64,000 bases of DNA from Alysiella filiformis (GTDB taxonomy: Bacteria > Pseudomonadota > Gammaproteobacteria > Burkholderiales > Neisseriaceae), in NCBI RefSeq assembly GCF_014054525.1, contig NZ_CP059564.1:196357-260356 (forward strand), given 5' to 3'. The notes below the pieces were generated by a model, which saw nothing but the letters and a program-made list of their open reading frames with translations, searched no databases and had not been told where the DNA came from. This document shows positions 34,501 to 44,021 of the stretch, in pieces; the first letter of the stretch is position 1; every line of letters begins with the position of its first letter. The position numbers were made by a program, and so were the translations under genes.

Positions 34501-36174
34501 TTAATCACGAAACAACTCACACGTTCCATCTTCCGCGCAATTCGCTTGGCGATACAAACGAATCAAGCGCGTGGTGGACGCATCGTGTTTTTGCGGGTCA
34601 ATCGCGCCTGTGAGTTCTGCCAAAATGGTTTTGGCAAGCTGTTTGCCCAGCTCCACGCCCCATTGGTCAAAGCTGTTGATGCCCCAAATCACGCCTTGCA
34701 CAAACACTTTGTGTTCGTACATCGCAATCAGGCTGCCCAAATTGCGCGGATTCACTTTATTCAACAAAATCATATTGGTAGGACGATTACCACTGAACAC
34801 TTTATGCGGCACAAGGGCTTCAATTTCGTTTTCAGGCAGCCCTGCGGCTTGCAATTCGGCACGCGCTTCGTCTGCGGTTTTGCCGCGCATAAAGGCTTCG
34901 GCTTGGGCAAACACATTGCTCAACAAAATTTCATGGTGTCCTTGCAAATTGCCGCGTTTTTCCAAGCTGGCAATCAAATCAATGGGCGCAATGTGCGTGC
35001 CTTGATGCAATAATTGGAAAAAGGCATGTTGTCCGTTAATGCCCGTTTCGCCCCAAATAATCGGGCCCGTTTCGGTGGCAACGGCTGCACCGTCCATTTG
35101 CACCTGTTTGCCGTTGGATTCCATGTCAAGCTGTTGAATGAATTTGGGTAAACGGTGCAAGTGTTGGTCGTATGGCGCAATCACATGGCTGCCGCCGCCG
35201 TAAAAATTGATGTACCAAATCCCAATCAAACCCAATAATACAGGCAGGTTGTTTTCCAAAGGCGCATTGATAAAATGATTGTCCATCAGATGTGCGCCAT
35301 TGAGCATTTCAATGAAATTTTCTTCGCCCAAATACAGCATAATCGGCAAGCCAATCGCCGACCACAAGCTGTAACGTCCACCTACCCAATCCCAAAATTC
35401 AAACATGTGTTCGGTGTCAATGCCAAATTCCGCCACCGCTTTTTTGTTGGTGGACACGGCAACAAAGTGTTTGGCGATGTCTTGCTCGCTGCCTTCTTTC
35501 AAAAACCATTGTCGCGCGGTGTTGGCATTGGTAATCGTTTCTTGGGTGGTAAAGGTTTTGGAGGCGATGATGAACAAGGTGGTTTCGGGGTGGACTTTTT
35601 CCAGCACATCACGCAGTTGTGAGCCGTCCACATTGGAAACGAAGTGCATTTTCAAACGTGGGTGTCCAAACGATTTCAACGCGGTACACATCATGAGCGG
35701 GCCCAAATCCGAACCACCAATGCCAATGTTCACCACATCGGTAATCACCTGATTGGTGTAGCCCAACCATTCGCCCGAACGCACCGCGTGGGAAAAATCG
35801 CCCATTTTGCGCAAAACGGCATTGACTTTGGGCATCACGTCTTCGCCATCAACCATAATGGGGCTGTTGGTGCGATTGCGCAGCGCGATGTGCAACACGG
35901 CACGGTTTTCCGTTTTATTGATTTTGTCGCCGTGAAACATTTGTTTCATTTTTTCAGGCAGCCCAGCTTGTTTTGCCAACGCCACCAAATTGTTTAAAAT
36001 ATTGTCGTTAATGCGGTTTTTGGAATAATCCACGTTGATGCCGCCCACTTCCAGCCAATAGCGCGTGGCACGGTTAGGGTCTTGCTCAAACATTTCGCGC
36101 ATGTGAATGTGTTGCGTGTCGGCAAAGTTTTGTTGCAAATCTTGCCATGCGGGGAAATCGGTTGGGTGCGTCAT
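34501..36174 (-). CDS. pgi: Glucose-6-phosphate isomerase
   Basis: A 557-residue glycolytic enzyme, near the usual 548-550. '[17 protein letters not shown]', '[15 protein letters not shown]', '[14 protein letters not shown]', '[15 protein letters not shown]' and '[19 protein letters not shown]' (with the catalytic Lys) are present. It has a DUS-encoded 'AAGLPENE' insertion-like segment near residue 445. The gene has a weak ribosome site (AAGGAAAA). Complete and expected to work. Confidence 0.97.
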   Translation of the reverse strand: MTHPTDFPAWQDLQQNFADTQHIHMREMFEQDPNRATRYWLEVGGINVDYSKNRINDNILNNLVALAKQAGLPEKMKQMFHGDKINKTENRAVLHIALRNRTNSPIMVDGEDVMPKVNAVLRKMGDFSHAVRSGEWLGYTNQVITDVVNIGIGGSDLGPLMMCTALKSFGHPRLKMHFVSNVDGSQLRDVLEKVHPETTLFIIASKTFTTQETITNANTARQWFLKEGSEQDIAKHFVAVSTNKKAVAEFGIDTEHMFEFWDWVGGRYSLWSAIGLPIMLYLGEENFIEMLNGAHLMDNHFINAPLENNLPVLLGLIGIWYINFYGGGSHVIAPYDQHLHRLPKFIQQLDMESNGKQVQMDGAAVATETGPIIWGETGINGQHAFFQLLHQGTHIAPIDLIASLEKRGNLQGHHEILLSNVFAQAEAFMRGKTADEARAELQAAGLPENEIEALVPHKVFSGNRPTNMILLNKVNPRNLGSLIAMYEHKVFVQGVIWGINSFDQWGVELGKQLAKTILAELTGAIDPQKHDASTTRLIRLYRQANCAEDGTCELFRD

Positions 36175-36470
36175 GATGTTTTTCCTTCATTGAGAATTTG
36201 TAATAAAATTTCGTTTTGATGTTTGTGAGAATGGTTTTCAGGCAGCCTGAAAATGCGATTGTATAACTCAAACCGCGCAAATGCCAACTGAATATTCAAG
36301 CCAATAACGCGCATTTTACCGCACAAAAGATTCAGCGCGTTTCAGGCAGCCTGAAACAATACAACATCATAGGCAACACACCCCATTTTGGGCTATAATC
36401 CCAAGCTATTTGATTTTGACAAATGTCGTTGCCGAAAGCGTTTCAGGCAGCCATTGCTAGGAAAAACAAA

Positions 36471-38366
36471 ATGAATCGTTATTATCCCCACACCATTATC
36501 GCCCAAGAAGGTTGGACTTTTATCATTGGCGGCGCAGTGGTCAGCGTGATTATCATGCTGCTTGGCGGCTGGTGGTCATTGCCATTTTGGTTGGCAACCT
36601 TGTTTATGCTGAATTTTTTCCGCGACCCAGCGCGCAACATTCCCGAAGCACCCGATGCGATTTTGTCGCCAGCCGATGGGCGCGTGGTGGTGGTGGAAAA
36701 AGCCATCGACCCCTATCGCAATGTGGAAACCTTAAAAATCAGCGTGTTCATGAATGTGTTTGACGTGCATTCACAACGCGCGCCCGCCAAAGGCAAAATC
36801 ACCGATGTGCGCTACACCGCAGGCAGCAAAATCAACGCATCGCTCGACAAAGCCAGCAGCGAAAACGAACGCAACGCCATTTTAATGACCACCACATCAG
36901 GACGCGACATCACCTTTGTGCAAATTGCAGGCTTGGTGGCACGGCGCATTTTGTGCTATGTCAATAAAGGCGACAGCTTGGTGCGCGGCGAACGCTACGG
37001 TTTCATTCGTTTCGGTTCGCGCGTAGATGTGTATTTGCCTTTGGACGCCAGCCCCAACGTGGCGATTGGCGACAAAGTGCGCGCCACCGAAACCATTTTG
37101 GCGTTTCTGCCTTTGGAACAAGACCCCAATTTTGACCCCAGCAAAGTCCAAATTGAAAACAAACACAGCACTTCGCCAGCAGCGCGTTTAAAAGCCGACA
37201 AAATAGAACAAAGTCAAAGACTTTCATCTGAAAATGATTTAGACGAGCAAATTCGTGCGCGTGTTGCCGCACAATTTCAACAAGAAAACCCCACCGCCCA
37301 TTCAGGCAGCATTGCCAAAGAAGAATGGGAAGTCGCAGCGCGTTTAGCCAAAATCCAAGCCGAACGCCAAGCAGAGCGTCAAGCCGAAACCCCAGAGCGC
37401 GAACGCATTATCGCAGCCGCCGCAGCAGAAGAAGAGGCAGTGCGCCAGCGTCTTGCACAAGAACAAGCCGAGCAAGCCGCCAAACAAGAACAAGCACGCA
37501 TTCAAGCCGAACAAACCGCAAAAGCTGAGGCGCAGCGCATTGCAGCAGAACAAGCCCGTATCCAAGCTGAACAGGCTGCCAAAGCAGAGGCGGAGCGCAT
37601 TGCACAAGAACAAGCCCGTATTCAAGCCGAGCAAGCTGCCAAAGCTGAGGCAGAGCGCATTGCACAAGAACAAGCGCGTATTCAAGCCGAGCAAGCCGCA
37701 AAAGCTGAGGCAGAACGCATTGCAGCAGAACAGGCGCGTATCCAAGCCGAGCAAGCCGCAAAAGCTGAGGCAGAGCGCATTGCACAAGAACAAGCGCGTA
37801 TTCAAGCCGAGCAAGCCGCAAAAGCAGAAGCGGAGCGCATTGCACAAGAACAAGCCCGTATCCAAGCCGAGCAAGCCGCAAAAGCAGAAGCGGAGCGCAT
37901 TGCACAAGAACAAGCCCGTATCCAAGCCGAGCAAGCCGCAAAAGCAGAAGCGGAGCGCATTGCACAAGAACAAGCCCGTATCCAAGCCGAGCAAGCCGCA
38001 AAAGCAGAAGCGGAGCGCATTGCACAAGAACAAGCCCGTATCCAAGCCGAGCAAGCCCGTTTACGCGCCGAAGAAGAAGCCGAACGCGCCCGCATTTTGG
38101 CAGAAGCTGAAGCCGAAGAACAAGCGGTGCGTCAGCGATTGGCAGAAGAAGCCGCCCAACGCGCACACGAGGAAGCCGAAAAATTCCGTCAGCCGCAACC
38201 TGCAACCACCGAAAAAGACGAGCGTTTCCGCCAAGCCGAAGCCAAAGCCTTGGCAGAAATTGCGGCGCGTGAACCGATTGTTCGCCGTGAATCGTTTGCC
38301 ACCGTGCCAGAGCCTTGGCAAACCATTGAGCCAAGTGAAGTGGTCATTCGCGTAGACGATAAATAA
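36471..38366 (+). CDS. psd: Phosphatidylserine decarboxylase with a ~415-residue repetitive tail
   Basis: Residues 1-215 are a complete Neisseria-type PSD-A proenzyme: an N-terminal TM pair (16-32, 35-50), 'RDPAR' (51-55), 'SPADG' (66-70), '[11 protein letters not shown]', and the self-cleavage site FGSR at 181-184, where Ser183 becomes the pyruvoyl group. It makes phosphatidylethanolamine at the inner membrane. From about 216 the protein continues into an Ala/Glu/Gln/Arg-rich tail predicted to be coiled coil, with about nine 20-residue repeats ([20 protein letters not shown]) at an exact 60-bp period (about 37501-38055). Three consecutive units are identical in DNA. From memory, Neisseria Psd is about 265 residues with only a short tail. 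Start chosen for its AGGAAAAACAAA site; the longer frame begins inside a DUS. Confidence 0.93.
   Translation: MNRYYPHTIIAQEGWTFIIGGAVVSVIIMLLGGWWSLPFWLATLFMLNFFRDPARNIPEAPDAILSPADGRVVVVEKAIDPYRNVETLKISVFMNVFDVHSQRAPAKGKITDVRYTAGSKINASLDKASSENERNAILMTTTSGRDITFVQIAGLVARRILCYVNKGDSLVRGERYGFIRFGSRVDVYLPLDASPNVAIGDKVRATETILAFLPLEQDPNFDPSKVQIENKHSTSPAARLKADKIEQSQRLSSENDLDEQIRARVAAQFQQENPTAHSGSIAKEEWEVAARLAKIQAERQAERQAETPERERIIAAAAAEEEAVRQRLAQEQAEQAAKQEQARIQAEQTAKAEAQRIAAEQARIQAEQAAKAEAERIAQEQARIQAEQAAKAEAERIAQEQARIQAEQAAKAEAERIAAEQARIQAEQAAKAEAERIAQEQARIQAEQAAKAEAERIAQEQARIQAEQAAKAEAERIAQEQARIQAEQAAKAEAERIAQEQARIQAEQAAKAEAERIAQEQARIQAEQARLRAEEEAERARILAEAEAEEQAVRQRLAEEAAQRAHEEAEKFRQPQPATTEKDERFRQAEAKALAEIAAREPIVRRESFATVPEPWQTIEPSEVVIRVDDK
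37501..38055. repeat. 60-bp tandem repeats in the psd tail
   Basis: About nine units of exactly 60 bp encode the 20-residue coiled-coil repeat. Units starting 37861, 37921 and 37981 are identical, and 37801 differs at one base, which suggests recent unequal recombination or slippage. Confidence 0.95.
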
Positions 38367-38387
38367 ACCAAATTGATTGCCAAAAAG

Positions 38388-38413
38388 GGTGGAATGTGAT
38401 TTCCACCTTTTTT
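38388..38413 (+). terminator. psd terminator
   Basis: GGTGGAA (38388-38394) pairs with TTCCACC (38401-38407), six-base loop, followed by six T. Confidence 0.75.
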
Positions 38414-38579
38414 ATTGGATTCAACAAAACAGCAGAAAGCACAGGTAAAAGTTTTTGTACCATTTATTTTGCTTGCGAAACACATTGCACCCTACACTTT
38501 CTAAATGGGATACCATGTAGCAACTGTATTTTTAACGCGAGTTCGGGATAAAAGTTATTGATAAATTTAAGTAACTTTG

Positions 38580-38663
38580 CTCCCTCTCACTATGGGAGAG
38601 GGCTGGGGAGAGGGTGTGCTTGCTCAACAAACCCTCTCTCCAATGCTTTCCCACAGGGAGAGA
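38580..38663. repeat. CCCTCTCC inverted repeat
   Basis: CTCCCTCTCACTATGGGAGA...GGCTGGGGAGAGGG faces CCCTCTCTCCAATGCTTTCC...GGGAGAGAG. The rest of the 38414-38774 spacer holds a partial GCACCCTAC hairpin end near 38490 and nothing else recognisable. Confidence 0.6.
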
Positions 38664-38774
38664 GAGCTGGCTTATTGGCACATTTACAGTTACTTATCCC
38701 AAGTTCACGTTATTTTTAAATGCATTGACCATAATTTGAAACAAGCATCAACAGATACAGGGTTTGTACCATAG

Positions 38775-38803
38775 AAAAAAACGCCCCGAAAATCGGAGCG
38801 TTT
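38775..38803 (-). terminator. rplM-rpsI terminator
   Basis: On the minus strand ACGCTCCGA-TTTTC-GGGGCGT forms a stem with one G-U pair and is followed by a T-run. It lies 22 bases after the rpsI stop. Confidence 0.8.
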
Positions 38804-38824
38804 GTATTGGATAAAACGTGGAAA

Positions 38825-39217
38825 TTAACGTTTAGAGAATTGTTTAGCGCGGCGAGCTTTACGCAAACCAGCTTTTTTACGTTCAACTTCACGCGCATCG
38901 CGGGTAACAAAACCAGCAGCAGACAATGCGGGTTTCAAAGCTGCATCGTAGTCAATCAAAGCACGGGTAATGCCATGACGTACGGCACCTGATTGACCTG
39001 TTTCGCCACCACCTGTTACGTTGATTTTGATGTCAAACGCTTCCAAGTTTTCGGTCAAAGCCAAAGGTTGGCGTACCACCATGCGGCTGGTTTCACGCGC
39101 GAAAAATTCATCAACAGGGCGACCATTTACGATGATTTGACCTGTGCCTTTTTGCAAGAACACACGAGCCACAGAGCTTTTGCGGCGACCTGTACCGTAG
39201 TAATATTTACCGTTCAT
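38825..39217 (-). CDS. rpsI: 30S ribosomal protein S9
   Basis: A 130-residue protein, the standard length. '[21 protein letters not shown]' opens it and the C-terminus '[19 protein letters not shown]' is the tail that reaches the P-site tRNA. It follows rplM by 18 bases, as in most bacteria, and the two form the usual L13-S9 operon. Confidence 0.98.
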   Translation of the reverse strand: MNGKYYYGTGRRKSSVARVFLQKGTGQIIVNGRPVDEFFARETSRMVVRQPLALTENLEAFDIKINVTGGGETGQSGAVRHGITRALIDYDAALKPALSAAGFVTRDAREVERKKAGLRKARRAKQFSKR

Positions 39218-39235
39218 TTATTTGTGTCCTTACAA

Positions 39236-39667
39236 TTATTTCAATTCCAAAACTTTGGGTTGTTGTGCTGCGTGTTGGTGTTCGGCACCTGCATACACTT
39301 TCAATTTTTTAATCATGGCGTAACCCAAAGGACCTTTTGGCAACATGCCTTTTACGGCTTTTTCCAATGCGCGACCTGGGAATTGCTCTTGCATTTCGCG
39401 GAAAGTGCGTTGGTACAAACCACCTGCATAACCAGAGTGGCGATAGTAAATTTTGCCTTCGTTTTTGTTGCCTGTTACGCGCAATTTGTCGGCGTTAATC
39501 ACGATGATGTAGTCGCCTGTATCAACGTGTGGGGTGTATTCAGGTTTGTGTTTGCCACGCAAACGGCTGGCAACTTCGGCTGCAACGCGACCCAACACTT
39601 TATCGGTTGCGTCAATTACAAACCATTCGCGTTGCACTTCGTGCGGTTTCGCTGAAAAGGTTTTCAT
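39236..39667 (-). CDS. rplM: 50S ribosomal protein L13
   Basis: A 143-residue protein starting [20 protein letters not shown], which is the conserved start; the longer frame has no support. '[22 protein letters not shown]', '[11 protein letters not shown]' and '[10 protein letters not shown]' are typical. First gene of the rplM-rpsI operon. Confidence 0.98.
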   Translation of the reverse strand: MKTFSAKPHEVQREWFVIDATDKVLGRVAAEVASRLRGKHKPEYTPHVDTGDYIIVINADKLRVTGNKNEGKIYYRHSGYAGGLYQRTFREMQEQFPGRALEKAVKGMLPKGPLGYAMIKKLKVYAGAEHQHAAQQPKVLELK

Positions 39668-39805
39668 AGAATGAGTCCAAAAAATTTGATAATAGAAACC
39701 AACGATTTTAAGGCAAAATCGGCTTGATGTCAATGCCAAAAACGTTTCAGGCAGCCTGAATATGCGTTCTGGCTGCCTGAATGTTGTTTTATGGTTTATG
39801 GCTTA

Positions 39806-40489
39806 TCAGTCATCGTTGCCTGCAAATGCCATCAACAGTTGCAACAAGCTGCTAAACAAATTGTAAATGCTGATGAAAATGGTCAATGCTGCGCTGATGT
39901 GGCTGTCTTCGCCGCCTTCAATGACCACGCGAACTTGCCACATAATCACCATGCTGCTGAAAAACACAAACACGCCTGCAATGGTCAGCGACAACATGGG
40001 CATACGCAAGAACCAGTTGGCAACAACGGCAATCATCAAAATGATGCCACCTGTGGCCAAAAATTTGCCCATTGCGTTGGTGTTGATGTTGGCTTTACGC
40101 GCCATGGCTGCCATGGTAAAAAACACGGCGGCGGTCATGACGGCGGCAATGCCAATCAAACTTGCGCCGTTGCTGTATCCAATGGCGCGACCCAATAATG
40201 GGGTCAGCATGATGCCCATGCCAAATGTGAACACCATCAACAAAATCACGCCTGTGTTGTTGTAGCGGTTTTTTTCAATCATGAAATTCATGCCGTAAAA
40301 AAACGCAACGAAAATGCCCAAAATCACCCAATAATTGCCCACCATGGCAAAGGGATTCACGGCAAAACCCACAAAAGCACCCGCCGCGCAAGGCAAAAAC
40401 GACATTGCCAACAGGCTGTATGTTTTCTGCAGCACCACTTCTTGCGATGAAACTTGGGTACTGTGGCTGTATTGAGTCATATTATCCAT
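39806..40489 (-). CDS. Bax inhibitor-1 family membrane protein (YccA-like)
   Basis: A 227-residue inner-membrane protein with seven TM segments, matching the UPF0005/BI-1 family. 'LQKTYSLLAMSFLPCAAGAFVGF' at the start, and at the end 'SAALTIFISIYNLFSSLLQLLMAFAGNDD', the family signature 'D....ALtLylDi.NlF...L...g' in YccA form. YccA in E. coli interacts with FtsH; other members behave as pH-sensitive calcium leaks. The ribosome site is AAGGAAAA. A single gene. Confidence 0.9.
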   Translation of the reverse strand: MDNMTQYSHSTQVSSQEVVLQKTYSLLAMSFLPCAAGAFVGFAVNPFAMVGNYWVILGIFVAFFYGMNFMIEKNRYNNTGVILLMVFTFGMGIMLTPLLGRAIGYSNGASLIGIAAVMTAAVFFTMAAMARKANINTNAMGKFLATGGIILMIAVVANWFLRMPMLSLTIAGVFVFFSSMVIMWQVRVVIEGGEDSHISAALTIFISIYNLFSSLLQLLMAFAGNDD

Positions 40490-40544
40490 ATGTTTTCCTT
40501 ATTATTAAGTGGTTTTGAAAAGGGGCATTGTAACAGCAAAAATG

Positions 40545-40589
40545 TTTTCAGGCAGCTTTATTGTTTCAGGCTGCCTGAAAAGTTTTTTT
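40545..40589. terminator. DUS-pair terminator between def and the BI-1 gene
   Basis: TTTTCAGGCAGC (40545-40556) pairs with GCTGCCTGAAAA (40570-40581). On the minus strand T residues follow (ATTTTTG), making it a likely terminator for def. Confidence 0.6.
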
Positions 40590-40605
40590 AAATGGGCTTT
40601 ACATT

Positions 40606-41118
40606 TTATTGCTGTTTGGCTTCTTCGCGTTCGCGTTTTTTCATTTTGGTTTTGATGCGATTTTGTTTCATGGGCGACAAATATTCAATGAACAATTTGC
40701 CGTTGAGGTGGTCAATTTCGTGTTGAATGCAAATGGCGAGCAAGCCGTCTGCGTCCAAAGTTTGGTTGGCACCGTTGATGTCTTGGTATTCAATGCGAAC
40801 GCGTTCGGCGCGTTGCACTTTGTCGTAAATGCTGGGTATGGACAGGCAGCCTTCTTCATAAGTGGTGGTGCCTTCGCTGTGCGTGATAACGGGGTTAATC
40901 AACACCAGCAAATCGTTGCGTTCTTCGCTCAAATCAATCACCACCACACGTTCGTGTACGTCCACTTGGGTGGCTGCCAAGCCGATGCCGCGTGCTTCGT
41001 ACATGGTTTCTGCCATGTCTTGCGTCAATTTTTTGATGCGCTCGTCAATTTCTTTTACAGGCTGCGCGACAATGTGTAAACGTTCATTGGGGTATTTTAA
41101 GATGGGGAGCAATGCCAT
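40606..41118 (-). CDS. def: Peptide deformylase
   Basis: A 170-residue metalloenzyme removing the formyl group from new proteins. All three motifs are present: '[13 protein letters not shown]' (GxGLAAxQ), 'EEGCLSIP' with the metal-binding Cys, and '[13 protein letters not shown]' with the HExxH. The C-terminus is basic. It is divergent from the LysM-domain gene, as in Neisseria. Complete. Confidence 0.97.
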   Translation of the reverse strand: MALLPILKYPNERLHIVAQPVKEIDERIKKLTQDMAETMYEARGIGLAATQVDVHERVVVIDLSEERNDLLVLINPVITHSEGTTTYEEGCLSIPSIYDKVQRAERVRIEYQDINGANQTLDADGLLAICIQHEIDHLNGKLFIEYLSPMKQNRIKTKMKKREREEAKQQ

Positions 41119-41303
41119 TTTGTCAAATCTCCTTGTTCAATTTTAAAAGTGTGTGGCAAACTTGCCATCAATTCACATAAAATAACATAAATAGTGGCGT
41201 GATTCCATGAAAATGCACTATTATTCGGTTTATTTCGCCCATTTGGGAATGGGGTTGCGTTTCGCACCGCCCAAACCCTTGATTATTTGTTAGGACTGTT
41301 TCC

Positions 41304-42614
41304 ATGCAAAAACACATTATAACCTTGCTGTGTGCAGCAAGTCTTGCTATTTCTGCGCCTGCATTGGCTGCCAGCAAATCCAATGCTTTGAAAATCAAAC
41401 CCAATGCGCCCACTCGCTATGTTGTGAAACAAGGCGATACTTTGTGGAGCATTGCGGGTCAATATTTGTATCGCCCCTACAAATGGCCTCAATTATGGAA
41501 TGTGAACAAGCGCAGCATTCGCAATCCGCATTTGATTTACCCTGGGCAAGTTTTGCATTTGACTTGGGTAAACGGTCGTCCTGTATTGCGTGCCAGTGCG
41601 GGTGCAGGCAGCGTGGGCGGCATTCCCAAAGTGAAATTGCACCCTCAAATGCGTGATTTGGGTTCGGGCTATGGCATTCCCACTTTGAATGTGAACTTCT
41701 ACCGCATGTTTATGAAACAGCCACAATTCATGACCGACACGCAATTAAAAGTGGCACCACGCATTGTGTCGGGCCCTGAATCGCGCGTGCTGTATGGCAA
41801 CAGCGACCGCGTTTATGCCGATGGACCTGTGGAAGATGGCGAATATTTGATTTTCCGCGTGGTACGCAGCCTGAAAGACCCCATCACGGGTAAAGATTTG
41901 GGCAATTTGGTGGAATTTGCAGGTCAAGCCTACACCATCGCCACCAACGACACGGCTTACCAAAACCGCGATGAGCAATTACCTACCCTAACCGACCGCC
42001 AACGCAAACATCTGCAAAACGATGAATATTTTGTGAAAAACGGCACAAAAATGGTAAAAGTGCGTTCAGCCAGCCCCTTGATTATTGGCGACACCATCTC
42101 TGAAATTCGTCAAGGCGATTATTTGATTCGCAAAGATGAAGTCATGCCCGCCTTCAACATCATGCCACACGAACCCGATGCCCCCATTACCGCCAAAATC
42201 GTGAGCGTGATGGACGGTGTAAGCCAAGCGGGTTTTGGTCAAACCTTAATCTTGAACAAAGGCGAAGCCGATGGCTTGAACGCTGGCACGGTGTTGAGCA
42301 TTTACAAAAACGGTCGCGTGGTCAAATCGGCATGGCAAAGCCCCACCGAAAAAGCGGCTGAATATGTGAACATTCCGTCAGAAGAAATGGGCTTGGCAAT
42401 GATTTACCGCACGGGCGAAAATGTGTCTTCGGCAATCATTTTGGAAAGCATGGGCAATGTGGACATTGGCGACACCCTGCGCGAACCTGGACGCGATGTG
42501 GATACCTTTGACGAAGCCCAGCCTTCTGAAAGCATGATTTCCGACAACACGAATTTTGAGCCTTTGACTTCGGGCGATTTGCCTGCCATCTTCAAACCCA
42601 AAAGCAGCAAATAA
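41304..42614 (+). CDS. Exported LysM-domain protein
   Basis: A 436-residue protein with a signal peptide (cleavage after SAPALAA) and one LysM domain at about 36-95: 'RYVVKQGDTLWSIAGQYLYRPYKWPQLW......IRNPHLIYPGQVLHL'. LysM binds peptidoglycan glycans. The rest (about 100-436) has no recognised domain but includes 'AKIVSVMDGVSQAGFGQTLILNKGEADGLNAGTVLSIYKNGRVV', a beta-rich block also seen in Neisseria homologues. The gene is divergent from def, a conserved arrangement; dprA, often next in Neisseria, is not here. Probably a periplasmic cell-wall-associated protein. Confidence 0.9.
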   Translation: MQKHIITLLCAASLAISAPALAASKSNALKIKPNAPTRYVVKQGDTLWSIAGQYLYRPYKWPQLWNVNKRSIRNPHLIYPGQVLHLTWVNGRPVLRASAGAGSVGGIPKVKLHPQMRDLGSGYGIPTLNVNFYRMFMKQPQFMTDTQLKVAPRIVSGPESRVLYGNSDRVYADGPVEDGEYLIFRVVRSLKDPITGKDLGNLVEFAGQAYTIATNDTAYQNRDEQLPTLTDRQRKHLQNDEYFVKNGTKMVKVRSASPLIIGDTISEIRQGDYLIRKDEVMPAFNIMPHEPDAPITAKIVSVMDGVSQAGFGQTLILNKGEADGLNAGTVLSIYKNGRVVKSAWQSPTEKAAEYVNIPSEEMGLAMIYRTGENVSSAIILESMGNVDIGDTLREPGRDVDTFDEAQPSESMISDNTNFEPLTSGDLPAIFKPKSSK

Positions 42615-42692
42615 TCATTGACGCTTTTTATCAGGCTGCCTGAAAATGACGTTTTCATTTTCAGGCAGCTTTGTTTTACAAAAGGAAAAACC

Positions 42693-42929
42693 ATGTGGCA
42701 CATTGTGATGATAGGCTATGTTTTTACCACGTTCATGTTTGCCATTGCCCAACCGAGCTTGGCACGAGTGGTCATTTATTTGATTTTTTGGACGATTTTG
42801 CCCACCGCTTTTGTGATTTGGGTGGCAATCACGCGGCGGCGCAACAAAATCATGAAATGGCAAGAACAACAAGACCACGCCCAACGCCTTCAACTTGAAA
42901 ACGAAAAAAAGCTGCCTGAAAACGAATAA
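42693..42929 (+). CDS. Small two-TM protein, 78 aa
   Basis: Starts MWHIVMIGYVFTTFMF after an AAAGGAAAAACC ribosome site. Two TM helices (about 2-22 and 25-47) are followed by a basic and Gln/Glu-rich cytoplasmic tail (ITRRRNKIMKWQEQQDHAQRL). The end of the gene, KLPENE, is DUS-encoded. It follows the LysM gene by 78 bases. Unknown function; the size fits a small regulatory membrane protein. Confidence 0.65.
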   Translation: MWHIVMIGYVFTTFMFAIAQPSLARVVIYLIFWTILPTAFVIWVAITRRRNKIMKWQEQQDHAQRLQLENEKKLPENE

Positions 42930-42968
42930 TGGCGTTTTCAGGCAGCCTTTTGGTGGAAAAATGAATGC

Positions 42969-43415
42969 TTATTGTGCGGCAGCCGCTTCTTCTTCCTGTT
43001 GTTGATGGTACATCGCGTCAAAATTGATGGGCGCGAGCAACACGGGTGGGAAACCTGCACGGGTTACGGTTGAAGACACGGTTTCACGCGCATAGGGGAA
43101 CAAAATATTGGGGCAAGCCACGCCCAACAAAATTTTGATGTCTTCTTCGGGAATGTTGGACAAGCGGAAAATGCCAGCTTGGTTCACTTCGCTCAAAAAC
43201 ACCACGCGGTTGTCTTTCAGCTTGGCGGTGATGGTAACGGTGATGCCGCATTCGTAAAATTCTTCTTCCACTTTTTGGCTGTGAGTGGCAACGCGCATAT
43301 CCACTTCGGGGGTTTCGGCTTCCAAGAAAATGCTGGGTGCGTGTGGCACTTCCAAAGACAAATCTTTCACATACAATTTTTCAATGCTGAAAACGGGTTG
43401 GGCTTGTTCGCTCAT
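42969..43415 (-). CDS. secB: Protein-export chaperone SecB
   Basis: A 148-residue cytoplasmic chaperone that keeps preproteins unfolded for SecA. '[23 protein letters not shown]', '[40 protein letters not shown]' and '[18 protein letters not shown]' are the family's hallmarks. It lies 42 bases after grxC in the same orientation, the usual grxC-secB pairing. Confidence 0.97.
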   Translation of the reverse strand: MSEQAQPVFSIEKLYVKDLSLEVPHAPSIFLEAETPEVDMRVATHSQKVEEEFYECGITVTITAKLKDNRVVFLSEVNQAGIFRLSNIPEEDIKILLGVACPNILFPYARETVSSTVTRAGFPPVLLAPINFDAMYHQQQEEEAAAAQ

Positions 43416-43457
43416 TTTGCTGCTTTCTTAACAAGGTTGATTAAAATAAAATGGCAA

Positions 43458-43718
43458 TTATTCTTGATTTAACAAAACTTGTAAACCGCCTTGTTGGTGC
43501 AAGGCATACATATCGGTAAAACCGCCCACATGGGTTGAGCCAATAAAAATTTGCGGAACGGTGTGTCGCCCAGAAAGGTTTTTCATTTCTTGGAACAATT
43601 CATCGGAATTGTCCACACGAATGATTTCCACATTTTGCACGCCCAATTCAGACAATAATTGTTGGGCTTTGGCGCAATAGGGGCAATAGGGTTTGATGTA
43701 CATTTTAACGTGTGCCAT
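43458..43718 (-). CDS. grxC: Glutaredoxin 3
   Basis: An 86-residue glutaredoxin with the redox site CPYC at residues 12-15 and the glutathione-binding 'TVPQIFIGSTHVGGFTDMYAL'. It reduces disulfides and glutathione-mixed disulfides in the cytoplasm. AGGAG ribosome site. Followed by secB. Confidence 0.96.
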   Translation of the reverse strand: MAHVKMYIKPYCPYCAKAQQLLSELGVQNVEIIRVDNSDELFQEMKNLSGRHTVPQIFIGSTHVGGFTDMYALHQQGGLQVLLNQE

Positions 43719-43885
43719 GGTGTTGACTCCTGTTTAACAAAAATATTCACGGTATAGCCCCTATATAGAGACAAGTTTTTTTTGTACAATCCCCCTTTGC
43801 ATAATTTTTTTCTTGCAGATGATTTTTCAGGCTGCCTTTCACACACCGATAAGCCACATTCAGGCTGCCTGAACGCCATTTTTTA

Positions 43886-43977
43886 AGAACCTGTATTTGC
43901 AAGATTGACAGATTGATTTTATTGGCAATTTTTGCAAATTCAAGGCGGATTTTATTGAGATGATGCATACAGGTTCT
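43886..43977. mobile_element. Small MITE-like element with AGAACCTGTAT ends
   Basis: A 92-bp segment flanked by perfect 11-bp inverted ends (AGAACCTGTAT / ATACAGGTTCT). Inside it shares 'GCAA.TTCAAGGCGG' with the element at 60261-60390. No coding capacity. Confidence 0.6.
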
Positions 43978-44021
43978 CAATTTCATGCTGCCTGAAACTT
44001 TCTTTGCTGAATTTGATTGAT

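Noticed and set aside
37344-38334. Long open frames on the minus strand opposite the psd tail (Leu/Cys-rich repeats)
   Set aside because: They exist only because the 60-bp repeat has no stop in those frames; there is no ribosome site, and the plus-strand frame continues from a bona fide enzyme.
44004-44021. TTG start for LpxB six codons upstream
   Set aside because: LpxB homology begins after the ATG at 44022 and no better ribosome site precedes the TTG.
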